Assembly (NCBI GenBank): GCA_947588325.1
Contig: CANPYH010000091.1
Location: forward strand, 1-5,556
Direction of reading: 5' to 3'
Origin: an uncultured Clostridia bacterium
GTDB lineage: Bacteria > Bacillota > Clostridia > Christensenellales > Pumilibacteraceae
DNA length: 5,556 bases
Under the pieces are notes generated by a model, which was given only the letters and a program-made list of their open reading frames with translations, was not told where the DNA came from and did not search any database. This document shows positions 1 to 4,497 of this stretch, in pieces (within the stretch, counting starts at the first letter, position 1; each line of letters begins with the position of its first letter). The translations under genes were made by a program, and so were the position numbers.

Positions 1-76
1 AAAAATACACGTATATACCTCATCCGAAATACAATCAAGTACTTTACTTATTGCCCCTACACCTTTTTTCGGACAT
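1..76 (-). pseudogene. possible 5' end of a minus-strand gene, apparently frameshifted
   Basis: On the minus strand an ATG (74-76) lies 8 nt downstream of a perfect GGAGG (85-89). In its own frame the ORF stops after 10 codons (MSEKRCRGNK). If the six-A run at 64-69 had five A, the same start would read MSEKGVGAISKVLDCISD and stay open to the window edge (25 codons). The product is not recognised. It could be a real gene with a frameshift or base-call error, a short leader peptide, or chance, since 25 open codons in AT-rich DNA is weak evidence. The position, downstream of the terminator of the next minus-strand gene, would suit a new transcription unit. Confidence 0.22.
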
Positions 77-85
77 TATAATATC

Positions 86-149
86 CTCCGATGTTGTTCT
101 ATTTGACTGACCGGCAGGTCTCTCGTATTCAACGGCATCGGAGTTTTTT
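86..149 (+). terminator. long-range hairpin followed by T6: terminator or structured leader
   Basis: CTCCGATG (86-93) pairs perfectly with CATCGGAG (136-143), and six T follow at 144-149. TTG (94-96) can pair with CAA (130-132), and a GACC-GGCA-GGTC hairpin (109-120) sits inside, so the RNA would be a multi-helix structure and not a plain terminator. Read on the plus strand it resembles the 3' end of a small RNA or a terminator. A TATAAT at 77-82 would start such an RNA near 89, but no acceptable -35 is visible. Read on the minus strand, the same stem would bury the GGAGG that precedes the ATG at 74-76. No known RNA family is recognised. Confidence 0.4.
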
Positions 150-173
150 CTATGTTGGTTAATCTATTTTGAG

Positions 174-196
174 CCCCGTCATTGTAGTGGGGTTTT
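174..196 (+). terminator. weak hairpin with T-run
   Basis: CCCC (174-177) pairs with GGGG (189-192), extended by two G-T wobbles, with a 7-nt loop and TTTT after it. The stem is short. It may be a second plus-strand terminator behind the 86-149 structure, or chance. Confidence 0.22.
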
Positions 197-200
197 GGTT

Positions 201-232
201 GCAAAAAAGAGAGGTTATCCTCTCTTTTTTGC
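201..232 (-). terminator. strong bidirectional rho-independent terminator
   Basis: This is a perfect 14-bp stem, GCAAAAAAGAGAGG (201-214) with CCTCTCTTTTTTGC (219-232), around a TTAT loop. The A and T tracts inside the arms supply a U-run in either direction. On the minus strand it lies about 160 bp past the stop codon of the SipL-like gene and is the likely end of that transcript. Confidence 0.8.
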
Positions 233-246
233 GATTGCTGTTTTAC

Positions 247-390
247 TTTCAAAACTAACTCAAATGTGCGCTACTTCAAACAAACGCATATGCTCCTATC
301 ACTTCAAACCCCCGCTCAAATATTCCTTATGCCAAACAAAAGTGTGTGCTCGACGTATGCACCTATCACCTCAAACTAACTCAAATGTGC
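247..390. repeat. cluster of imperfect intergenic repeats
   Basis: An exact 18-bp repeat, AAACTAACTCAAATGTGC, occurs at 252-269 and 373-390. A second pair, ATGCTCCTATCACTTCAAAC (290-309) and ATGCACCTATCACCTCAAAC (357-376), differs at two positions. A shorter motif resembling CTTCAAAC recurs near 247, 274, 302, 330 and 369, the first four about 27-28 bp apart. The cluster lies in the 3' untranslated part of the minus-strand SipL-like transcript, between its stop codon and terminator. No transposase, terminal repeats or coding frame is visible. It may be a degenerate tandem duplication or a member of an interspersed repeat family. Confidence 0.55.
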
Positions 391-395
391 CGAAC

Positions 396-1856
396 TCACT
401 TGGAGCCGAAGGCAAAGACTTTGGTGCCCTTTTTGAGCGGGTATTCGAGCTCGGGGTTTTGCGACAGCACTTCGTCGGGAGAGATGCGGAGAGCCCTTGC
501 GGACTCCATCAGCGTTTCGCCCTCTGCCGCAACGTGCATGGATATTACCCCACAGCGCGGCGGGTACTTCTCCCCGCACTTAACGTCGGTAATAATCTCG
601 GCGTGCGTCTCGCTTGTTATGCGCAGGCAGAGCGACAGACCGCACCGCACGTTAAGCTCGCCCAGCCGCGAAGGACGGACGGATATACGGCTTACGCACC
701 CCGTCGCCTCGATTATGTCGCCGTCTGACGCCGCCTCTGCCGTCGTTATGCGGAAGGGCAGTTCCACAGCGCAGGAGCTTTTCTTCCCCGCCTCGGCGTC
801 CGCGTATATGATATTACCGCCGATTACGCCCTCGAGCACAGCCTTGCCGCCGTCGGGATACGCCTCCATTGCGGATATGCGGAAGTCGCAGGTAGCAAGC
901 ACTCTGTCCGCATTCTCGCCGTCTGGGAGCGTTACCGTTCCCTCGACCTGCTCCTCGACATACTTAATCTCCCGCACGATAACGCCGCTGATCGGGGTTT
1001 TAGTCACTTCTATCTCGCAATCGGGGCTGAATGCGTCGGTAGCGCAGGATACGGCAAGCTCGGAGAATACCGCGCCGCCAATCTCCACCGTAGCGGACAG
1101 CGTTACCCCGCTCTCGCTCTCCTCCGCGCTCACAGCCGTGCTTAACACCCGCGCATGCACGCTATCCCCGCGACGTGCGCCCTCCGCCTCGATCTCCTCG
1201 GTAAGGGGCAGAGTGAGCGAGAAGGAGCGGAGTTCGTCTCCCGCAAGACCTATCCCGTCGATATACACCTCGCCCGTCACGGTCACGCAGTCGATCCCAG
1301 CTTCGGCTCCCTTGATACAGGCGCGGGCTTCGGCAAATATCAGCTTATCTATGTCCGCCTTTTCCTCGGAACGAACTTCCGCTTTGCCATTTAACCTCGT
1401 CACCAGCCCCGAAAGGGTCAGGCGCGTATCCCCCGTGTACACTCCGCCTACCTGCAGCGGCTGCGTGGGAAGGACGGCGCATTCCTCCGCTTCGACGGTG
1501 ATTTCTATGACCGAAGCAAGGGTTACTTCCCCGTCATTAACCGAAACTATATCCGTATCGAGAACTCGGGCGGTGGCGGTGGCTTTGGTCGTGGGCATAA
1601 CCCCCTCGCACTCGGCGCGATCGGTAAAGTCAGTCCACCCGCTCTCCCGCGTTACGCCGCTCTCGGTAAGTACGACGATGTCCAGCGTCTCTCTGCCAGC
1701 AAGCCTGACCTCGCCGTTAAGCGTTTCGCTGACCCGCACGGCTACCGTTGCGCGGGTTGCAAGCACCTTCCGAACGTCCGAACATCTTATGTGCATTTGC
1801 GCGATCGTCTGTATCTTGCCTATACGCTTGAGGTATGCGGCGTTTACCGTTTCCAT
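396..1856 (-). CDS. SPOCS (DUF3794) repeat protein with C-terminal LysM, SipL-like spore-coat morphogenesis protein
   Basis: The protein has 486 residues. Most of it is a series of beta-rich SPOCS/DUF3794-type modules (for example around residues 170-290 and 300-430) with alternating Val/Ile/Thr and acidic residues. The last 50 residues (437-486) form a LysM fold, with the pattern HVAAEGETLMESA, then ISPDEVLSQNP, then YPLKKGTKVFAF. This order and length match SipL of Clostridioides difficile (just over 500 aa), whose LysM domain binds the SpoIVA coat ATPase during assembly of the coat layer around the forespore. No signal peptide or membrane segment is visible, fitting a mother-cell cytoplasmic protein. 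The start is supported by a perfect AAGGAGG (1864-1870) 7 nt upstream. The gene stands alone, divergent from the peroxide operon. A paralogous SPOCS-LysM protein of other function is possible; assignment to the family is firm, exact orthology less so. Confidence 0.85.
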   Translation of the reverse strand: METVNAAYLKRIGKIQTIAQMHIRCSDVRKVLATRATVAVRVSETLNGEVRLAGRETLDIVVLTESGVTRESGWTDFTDRAECEGVMPTTKATATARVLDTDIVSVNDGEVTLASVIEITVEAEECAVLPTQPLQVGGVYTGDTRLTLSGLVTRLNGKAEVRSEEKADIDKLIFAEARACIKGAEAGIDCVTVTGEVYIDGIGLAGDELRSFSLTLPLTEEIEAEGARRGDSVHARVLSTAVSAEESESGVTLSATVEIGGAVFSELAVSCATDAFSPDCEIEVTKTPISGVIVREIKYVEEQVEGTVTLPDGENADRVLATCDFRISAMEAYPDGGKAVLEGVIGGNIIYADAEAGKKSSCAVELPFRITTAEAASDGDIIEATGCVSRISVRPSRLGELNVRCGLSLCLRITSETHAEIITDVKCGEKYPPRCGVISMHVAAEGETLMESARALRISPDEVLSQNPELEYPLKKGTKVFAFGSK

Positions 1857-1881
1857 GTTAAATCCTCCTTGTTTTCCGTAT

Positions 1882-1910
1882 AAGTTATGCCGCGCCTCCG
1901 CCGTTTATGC
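1882..1910 (-). promoter_or_regulatory. possible sigma-E-like promoter of the SipL-like gene
   Basis: On the minus strand GCATAAA (1904-1910) and CATAACTT (1882-1889) are 14 bp apart. From memory of the mother-cell sigma-E consensus (about GYATATT, 13-14 bp, CATACAAT), this matches 5/7 and 5/8. The implied start near 1875 leaves a leader of roughly 19 nt holding only the ribosome site. The fit suits a coat-assembly gene but the match is partial; a sigma-A reading of the same bases (TTGCAT-17-CATAAC) is no better. Confidence 0.3.
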
Positions 1911-1940
1911 AAACAAAAAGGCGAAGCGCTCCTGCACCTT

Positions 1941-1970
1941 TGAAAATTTTCCGAATTGAAAATTATCCGA
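1941..1970. repeat. 14-bp direct repeat upstream of the peroxide-operon promoter
   Basis: TGAAAATTTTCCGA (1941-1954) and TGAAAATTATCCGA (1957-1970) differ by one base and start 16 bp apart. They end 18 bp before the -35 element at 1989. The first copy contains the palindrome GAAAATTTTC. They could act as an AT-rich upstream promoter element or as a second regulator site; no known consensus is recognised. Confidence 0.45.
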
Positions 1971-1988
1971 TTCTCTTCTCCGAAATAC

Positions 1989-2017
1989 TTGACAGACCGT
2001 GTGCAATGTGATATATT
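1989..2017 (+). promoter_or_regulatory. sigma-A promoter of the gpx-TSCPD-ohrR operon
   Basis: TTGACA (1989-1994) is a perfect -35. TATATT (2012-2017) is a 5/6 -10 at the ideal 17-bp spacing. Transcription should start near 2024, inside the operator palindrome. This implies a strong basal promoter held down by a repressor. Confidence 0.85.
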
Positions 2018-2018
2018 C

Positions 2019-2047
2019 AATTTAGTTCAATTGAATTGAGCTAAATT
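2019..2047. promoter_or_regulatory. 29-bp palindromic operator, probable OhrR/MarR site
   Basis: The site is an odd-centred inverted repeat around G2033 in which 13 of 14 base pairs match; only T2026/G2040 is mispaired. The arms are AATTTAG and CTAAATT and the core is CAATTGAATTG. The core differs by one central base from the CAATTAAATTG half-element I recall from the Bacillus subtilis ohrA operator. It begins two bases after the -10 and covers the expected start site, so a bound repressor would block transcription. The OhrR-type regulator encoded by the third gene of the operon is the obvious ligand. Confidence 0.75.
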
Positions 2048-2052
2048 AAGTC

Positions 2053-2060
2053 AAAGGTGA
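2053..2060 (+). promoter_or_regulatory. ribosome-binding site that fixes the gpx start
   Basis: AAAGGTGA lies 5 nt before the ATG at 2066. An in-frame GTG at 2057 lies inside this site and is therefore not a usable start. Confidence 0.75.
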
Positions 2061-2065
2061 TAAGT

Positions 2066-2605
2066 ATGAATGTTTATGATTTTGTAGTTAAGGCGCAAGA
2101 CGGGAGCGACGTACCGCTTTCGAATTATCGCGGAAAGACGCTGCTCATTGTGAATACGGCGACGGGATGCGGATTTACGCCGCAATACGACGACTTGCAG
2201 GATTTATATGACGAGCACAAGAAGGACGGTCTGGAAATTCTCGACTTCCCCTGCAATCAATTCGGCGAGCAGGCGCCCGGAAGCGACGAAGAAATTCACT
2301 CATTCTGCACGGGAAGATACGGTATAACCTTTCCGCAGTTCGCTAAGATCGATGTTTTCGGCGAAAATCAGATCCCGCTCTATAAATGGCTGGAAGAGAA
2401 TAGTAAGTTCGAAGGGTTCAGAGGCTTTATGGGCATGATAGTTTCGGCAGCGGCAAAACGTAACGATAAGGACTATAAAAATAACAGCAAGATCAAGTGG
2501 AATTTCACAAAATTCCTGATTGACAAAAACGGGGATATCGTCGCCCGCTTCGAACCGACGACTAAAATGAAGGAAGTAAAAAAACAAGTGGAGGCGATTT
2601 TATAA
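2066..2605 (+). CDS. gpx: glutathione peroxidase family protein, Cys-type, probably thioredoxin-dependent
   Basis: The 179-residue protein has the usual length and motif order of bacterial GPx/BsaA. The peroxidatic cysteine is C35 in NTATGCGFTPQY. The FPCNQFGEQ block carries Q69, and W145-N146 in KWNFTKFL complete the Cys-Gln-Trp-Asn tetrad. C81 in SFCTGRYGITFP sits where thioredoxin-dependent GPx enzymes have their resolving cysteine, so thioredoxin is the likelier electron donor. The enzyme reduces H2O2 and organic or lipid hydroperoxides in the cytoplasm. There is no in-frame TGA, so it is not a selenoprotein. It is the first gene of the operon; its stop overlaps the next start by one base (TAATG). 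Operator and partner genes point to induction by organic peroxide. Family assignment is firm; substrate preference is inferred. Confidence 0.93.
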   Translation: MNVYDFVVKAQDGSDVPLSNYRGKTLLIVNTATGCGFTPQYDDLQDLYDEHKKDGLEILDFPCNQFGEQAPGSDEEIHSFCTGRYGITFPQFAKIDVFGENQIPLYKWLEENSKFEGFRGFMGMIVSAAAKRNDKDYKNNSKIKWNFTKFLIDKNGDIVARFEPTTKMKEVKKQVEAIL

Positions 2606-2868
2606 TGCACTTTGCTTACAAAACGGAGAACACCTGCTCAACGCTGATCGAAATGGAGATAAACGGCGGAATAATTTCAAATGTCAGGTTTACGGGCGGC
2701 TGTAACGGAAACCTGAAAGCAATTCCCGTTCTCGTCAACGGCATGAGAGCGGAAGATATAGCAAAAAAGCTGTCGGGTATTACCTGCGGCAGACGACCGA
2801 CTTCATGCGGAGATCAGCTTGCAAAAGCCGTGCTTGCCGCAAAATCCGCCGAGGAAAACAGGGCGTAA
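2605..2868 (+). CDS. small TSCPD-domain protein (TIGR03905-like)
   Basis: The 87-residue protein is a stand-alone TSCPD domain. Its four cysteines are C11 (NTCS), C33 (FTGGCNGN), C61 (ITCG) and C68 (TSCGDQL). The naming TSCPDQL motif appears here as TSCGDQL, with Gly for Pro. The same domain occurs at the C-terminus of B12-dependent ribonucleotide reductases, but the function of the free-standing form is unknown; the paired cysteines suggest metal or redox chemistry. Translation is probably coupled to gpx through a one-base overlap, helped by GGAGG at 2590-2594. Being held between a peroxidase and a peroxide-sensing repressor suggests a part in the peroxide response. That role is inference from position only. 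Confidence 0.85.
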   Translation: MHFAYKTENTCSTLIEMEINGGIISNVRFTGGCNGNLKAIPVLVNGMRAEDIAKKLSGITCGRRPTSCGDQLAKAVLAAKSAEENRA

Positions 2869-2871
2869 ATT

Positions 2872-3312
2872 ATGGATAAATACGACGCATTAAAACTTGA
2901 AAATCAACTGTGTTTCCCCCTCTATGCGTGTGCGCGTGAGGTGGTAAATAAGTATCGTCCCTATCTCGACGAACTTAATCTTACATATACGCAATATATC
3001 GCAATGATGGTCTTTTGGGAGAAAGGAAGGTGCGGTGCAAAAGAACTCGGCGAGAAGCTGTTCCTTGATTCGGGGACGCTGACTCCCGTCTTGAAGAGCC
3101 TTGAACGCAAAGGCTATGTCAGGCGCGAGCGTTCCTCTGTCGATGAGCGGTTGCTTGACGTGAGTATTACCGACAAGGGCATGGAACTTCGCGAACGCGC
3201 GGTGGAAGTGCCGAGTAGAGTAGCGGGCTGTATCGGATTGGACGGCGAAGAGGCTGTGGCTCTCTACCGTATTCTCTATAAAATCCTCGGCAAATCGACA
3301 AAAAGCGATTAA
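2872..3312 (+). CDS. ohrR: OhrR-type MarR-family organic-peroxide sensor/repressor
   Basis: The 146 residues match the length of Bacillus subtilis OhrR. The N-terminal LENQLCFPLYA holds the reactive cysteine (C14). Y28 and Y39 fall where OhrR has the two tyrosines that hydrogen-bond it. The winged-helix DNA-binding part is LFLDSGTLTPVLKSLERKGY (63-82), followed by a wing with DER (91-93). In OhrR, peroxide oxidises the cysteine and the dimer leaves DNA. C20, C54 and C120 are extra; C120 lies about where 2-Cys OhrR proteins carry the second cysteine, so disulfide sensing is possible. The ATG is 3 nt after the TSCPD stop with only weak upstream purines, suggesting translational coupling. It probably binds the 2019-2047 palindrome and represses its own operon. 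Confidence 0.92.
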   Translation: MDKYDALKLENQLCFPLYACAREVVNKYRPYLDELNLTYTQYIAMMVFWEKGRCGAKELGEKLFLDSGTLTPVLKSLERKGYVRRERSSVDERLLDVSITDKGMELRERAVEVPSRVAGCIGLDGEEAVALYRILYKILGKSTKSD

Positions 3313-3330
3313 CCTCAAAAATACGCAAGC

Positions 3331-3361
3331 AAAACGGCGAGAAGTGTTTCCCGCCGTTTTT
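3331..3361 (+). terminator. terminator shared by convergent genes
   Basis: AAAACGGCG (3331-3339) pairs with CGCCGTTTT (3352-3360). Inside, one A-C mismatch is followed by GAA/TTC pairs and a GTGT loop. T3357-3361 is the U-tract for the plus-strand operon ending at 3312. The A-run on the left arm gives TTTTGCTT on the minus strand, so it may also stop the zinc-ribbon transcript ending at 3399. Confidence 0.85.
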
Positions 3362-3398
3362 GTTACTCGTAGCTTTATTTATATTCCCCGCGCCGCTT

Positions 3399-3857
3399 TC
3401 AGAATTCGCCTTCGTCGTCATCGTCGTCGTCATCGTCCTCGGCGAACTCGTCGGCGCTGACATACTCGAAGTCGTCCTCGGTGAAGGAATCGTCGGTCTC
3501 TTCCTCTTCCGTCTCCTCGTCCTCGTCGGTAAGACCCTCGGGGATAATCATCTCGTCCTCGTCGGCAATCTCCTGCGAGAGGTCGTCGCTATCCATCCAA
3601 TCGTCGCTCTCCGACTCCTCGGACTTACTCTTCGCGGCTTGCTCCTTCTTGCACTCTATGCACATATCCTCACCCTCTTCGCAGTAGTTGGTATGGCAGA
3701 TCGGGCAGAGCTTTGCCTCGGTATCCTCTTCCTCGTCGGGAAGAAGAAAATTCGCCTCGCCGATACCAAGCTCGGCTTTGCATACGTCGCAATATTTTTC
3801 TCCTATAAGCATGTAGTTAAGTTCGCATCTGGGGCACAGGGTGTATTTCTTTTCCAT
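3399..3857 (-). CDS. double zinc-ribbon protein with long acidic tail, function unknown
   Basis: The 152-residue protein has two similar Cys4 modules: C8-x2-C11 with C23-x2-C26 (CPRCELNYM..., YCDVC), and C51-x2-C54 with C66-x2-C69 (CPICHTNYC, MCIEC). They look like a tandem duplication, and each probably binds one zinc. From about residue 77 to the end the protein is a low-complexity tail with 42 Asp/Glu in 76 residues. It ends in eight consecutive Asp and has no basic residue after K78. No membrane segment is present. The tail resembles the disordered acidic tails of nucleic-acid mimics such as RNA polymerase delta, but there is no sequence homology to claim. AGGAG (3864-3868) lies 6 nt upstream of the ATG. 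It follows the SLOG gene after 76 bp with no terminator between. A weak own promoter (TTGTCA 3908-3913, ATAAAC 3885-3890) is possible. Confidence 0.8.
   Translation of the reverse strand: MEKKYTLCPRCELNYMLIGEKYCDVCKAELGIGEANFLLPDEEEDTEAKLCPICHTNYCEEGEDMCIECKKEQAAKSKSEESESDDWMDSDDLSQEIADEDEMIIPEGLTDEDEETEEEETDDSFTEDDFEYVSADEFAEDDDDDDDDEGEF
3414..3437 (-). repeat. GAC/GAT trinucleotide run encoding eight Asp
   Basis: Eight consecutive Asp codons (six GAC, two GAT) lie near the 3' end of the zinc-ribbon gene. Any slippage would change tail length in whole residues and keep the frame. Confidence 0.7.
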
Positions 3858-3933
3858 AATATTCTCCTGTTTTCTTTATAATAAGTTTATTCCGCAGCGA
3901 CCGCGGTTGACAAAAGTACCGCTCGCCTTCCGC

Positions 3934-4410
3934 TTACAAGTCTATTATGCGCTTGTGCTTTTTCTCGGCATAAGCGCGGGTATTGACCGTTCCGCCGCTC
4001 TCGGCATAGTTGACTATGAGCACGACGTCGGAATTATCCACCATATATCTGTTGCGCTTGCTCATGCAAAACTTGGTGTACTCGCCCGAAAGAAGAGTAA
4101 CCTTGGCGCAATGCTCGATAATGGCGTCGTAACGGAAACGATCCTTCGCCACCAGCCTGTCCCGCTGTCCGCGGTAGGGCACAGCCGCTTCCAATTCGAG
4201 GTCGGGATATACGTCCATGAGATTTATTACGCACTCGGCGAACCAGGTGTCGCAACCCGTCGCCATACCCGTTATAAACCGCGTGTATCCCTCTTTGATA
4301 AGCGCCTCGACCGCTTCGCGCATGCGCTCTTTGAGCAGGAAGCACTCGCGGCTATCCTCTTCAAAGGGAATTTTGTGAGGGCGATTGCCCGATAAACATA
4401 CTGCGTTCAT
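3934..4410 (-). CDS. SLOG-fold protein of the DUF1273/YpsA type
   Basis: From the ATG at 4408-4410 the protein has 158 residues. The N-terminus MNAVCLSGNRPHKIPF is the SGxRPxK opening typical of DUF1273/SLOG proteins. FITGMATGCDTWFAE (45-59) is the glycine-rich nucleotide-binding loop, VPYRGQ (77-82) follows strand three, and NYAESGGTVNT (134-144) is the SGGT motif. SLOG domains are Rossmann-like and bind nucleotides or nucleotide-derived ligands; the cellular role of this subgroup is poorly defined. The reading frame extends upstream to 4509, but those 33 residues overlap the promoter and do not resemble the family. The chosen ATG has no Shine-Dalgarno site and lies 7 nt after a perfect TATAAT, so the mRNA appears leaderless. 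It is divergent from the dipeptidase and is followed by the zinc-ribbon gene. Confidence 0.88.
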   Translation of the reverse strand: MNAVCLSGNRPHKIPFEEDSRECFLLKERMREAVEALIKEGYTRFITGMATGCDTWFAECVINLMDVYPDLELEAAVPYRGQRDRLVAKDRFRYDAIIEHCAKVTLLSGEYTKFCMSKRNRYMVDNSDVVLIVNYAESGGTVNTRAYAEKKHKRIIDL

Positions 4411-4417
4411 ACCGCAT

Positions 4418-4446
4418 ATTATACACACCGACATATGCCTTGTCAA
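4418..4446 (-). promoter_or_regulatory. perfect sigma-A promoter, leaderless, of the SLOG gene
   Basis: On the minus strand TTGACA (4441-4446) and TATAAT (4418-4423) are 17 bp apart, a full consensus match. Counting from the -10, +1 falls at 4411-4410, the latter being the A of the start codon. Confidence 0.85.
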
Positions 4447-4470
4447 TGATTTAATCAAAAACTTGACAAG
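4439..4470. repeat. 8-bp inverted repeat spanning both divergent -35 elements
   Basis: CTTGTCAA (4439-4446) and TTGACAAG (4463-4470) are exact inverted copies around 16 bp of AT-rich DNA. Six bases of each arm are simply the facing -35 hexamers; two extra matching bases extend them. It may be only the promoters themselves or a shared regulator site. Confidence 0.5.
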
Positions 4471-4491
4471 TTTTTCGCGAAAAAATATAAT
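4463..4491 (+). promoter_or_regulatory. perfect sigma-A promoter, leaderless, of the dipeptidase gene
   Basis: TTGACA (4463-4468) and TATAAT (4486-4491) are separated by 17 bp. Only TACGGT lies between the -10 and the ATG at 4498, so +1 is predicted at the A of the start codon. No Shine-Dalgarno sequence could be present on such a transcript. Confidence 0.85.
4471..4484. promoter_or_regulatory. 14-bp perfect palindrome in the promoter spacer
   Basis: TTTTTCGCGAAAAA fills nearly the whole -35/-10 spacer of the dipeptidase promoter. A dimeric repressor here would block that promoter directly. The regulator is unknown, and the A/T-rich arms make chance possible. Confidence 0.4.
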
Positions 4492-4497
4492 TACGGT

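Noticed and set aside
86..149. Integron attC-like recombination site
   Set aside because: One end reads ATTCAAC, close to the right-hand core, but the left end GTTGTTC does not fit the matching core, and no integrase or cassette is present.
247..390. CRISPR array
   Set aside because: The repeats are short, imperfect and unevenly spaced, the intervening sequences are partly repeated themselves, and no cas gene is present.
195..728. 177-codon plus-strand open frame
   Set aside because: It runs through the terminator hairpin and the repeat cluster and into the antisense of the SipL-like gene; the translation has no recognisable features.
346..1959. 537-codon open frame on the plus strand
   Set aside because: It is antisense to the SipL-like gene. 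Its product is a Ser/Thr/Val-rich string with no domain, no good ribosome site is present, and the minus frame has LysM and SPOCS motifs plus AAGGAGG.
2057..2065. GTG start for gpx, three codons upstream
   Set aside because: The GTG lies inside the AAAGGTGA ribosome site, and the ATG at 2066 matches the family N-terminus.
2168..2170. Selenocysteine version of glutathione peroxidase
   Set aside because: The catalytic position is encoded by TGC, an ordinary cysteine codon.
3360..3881. Hydrophobic plus-strand open frame resembling a membrane protein
   Set aside because: The Leu/Val/Ile-rich translation is the reverse complement of the Asp/Glu-rich tail and zinc-ribbon gene. It has no start signal and overlaps the terminator.
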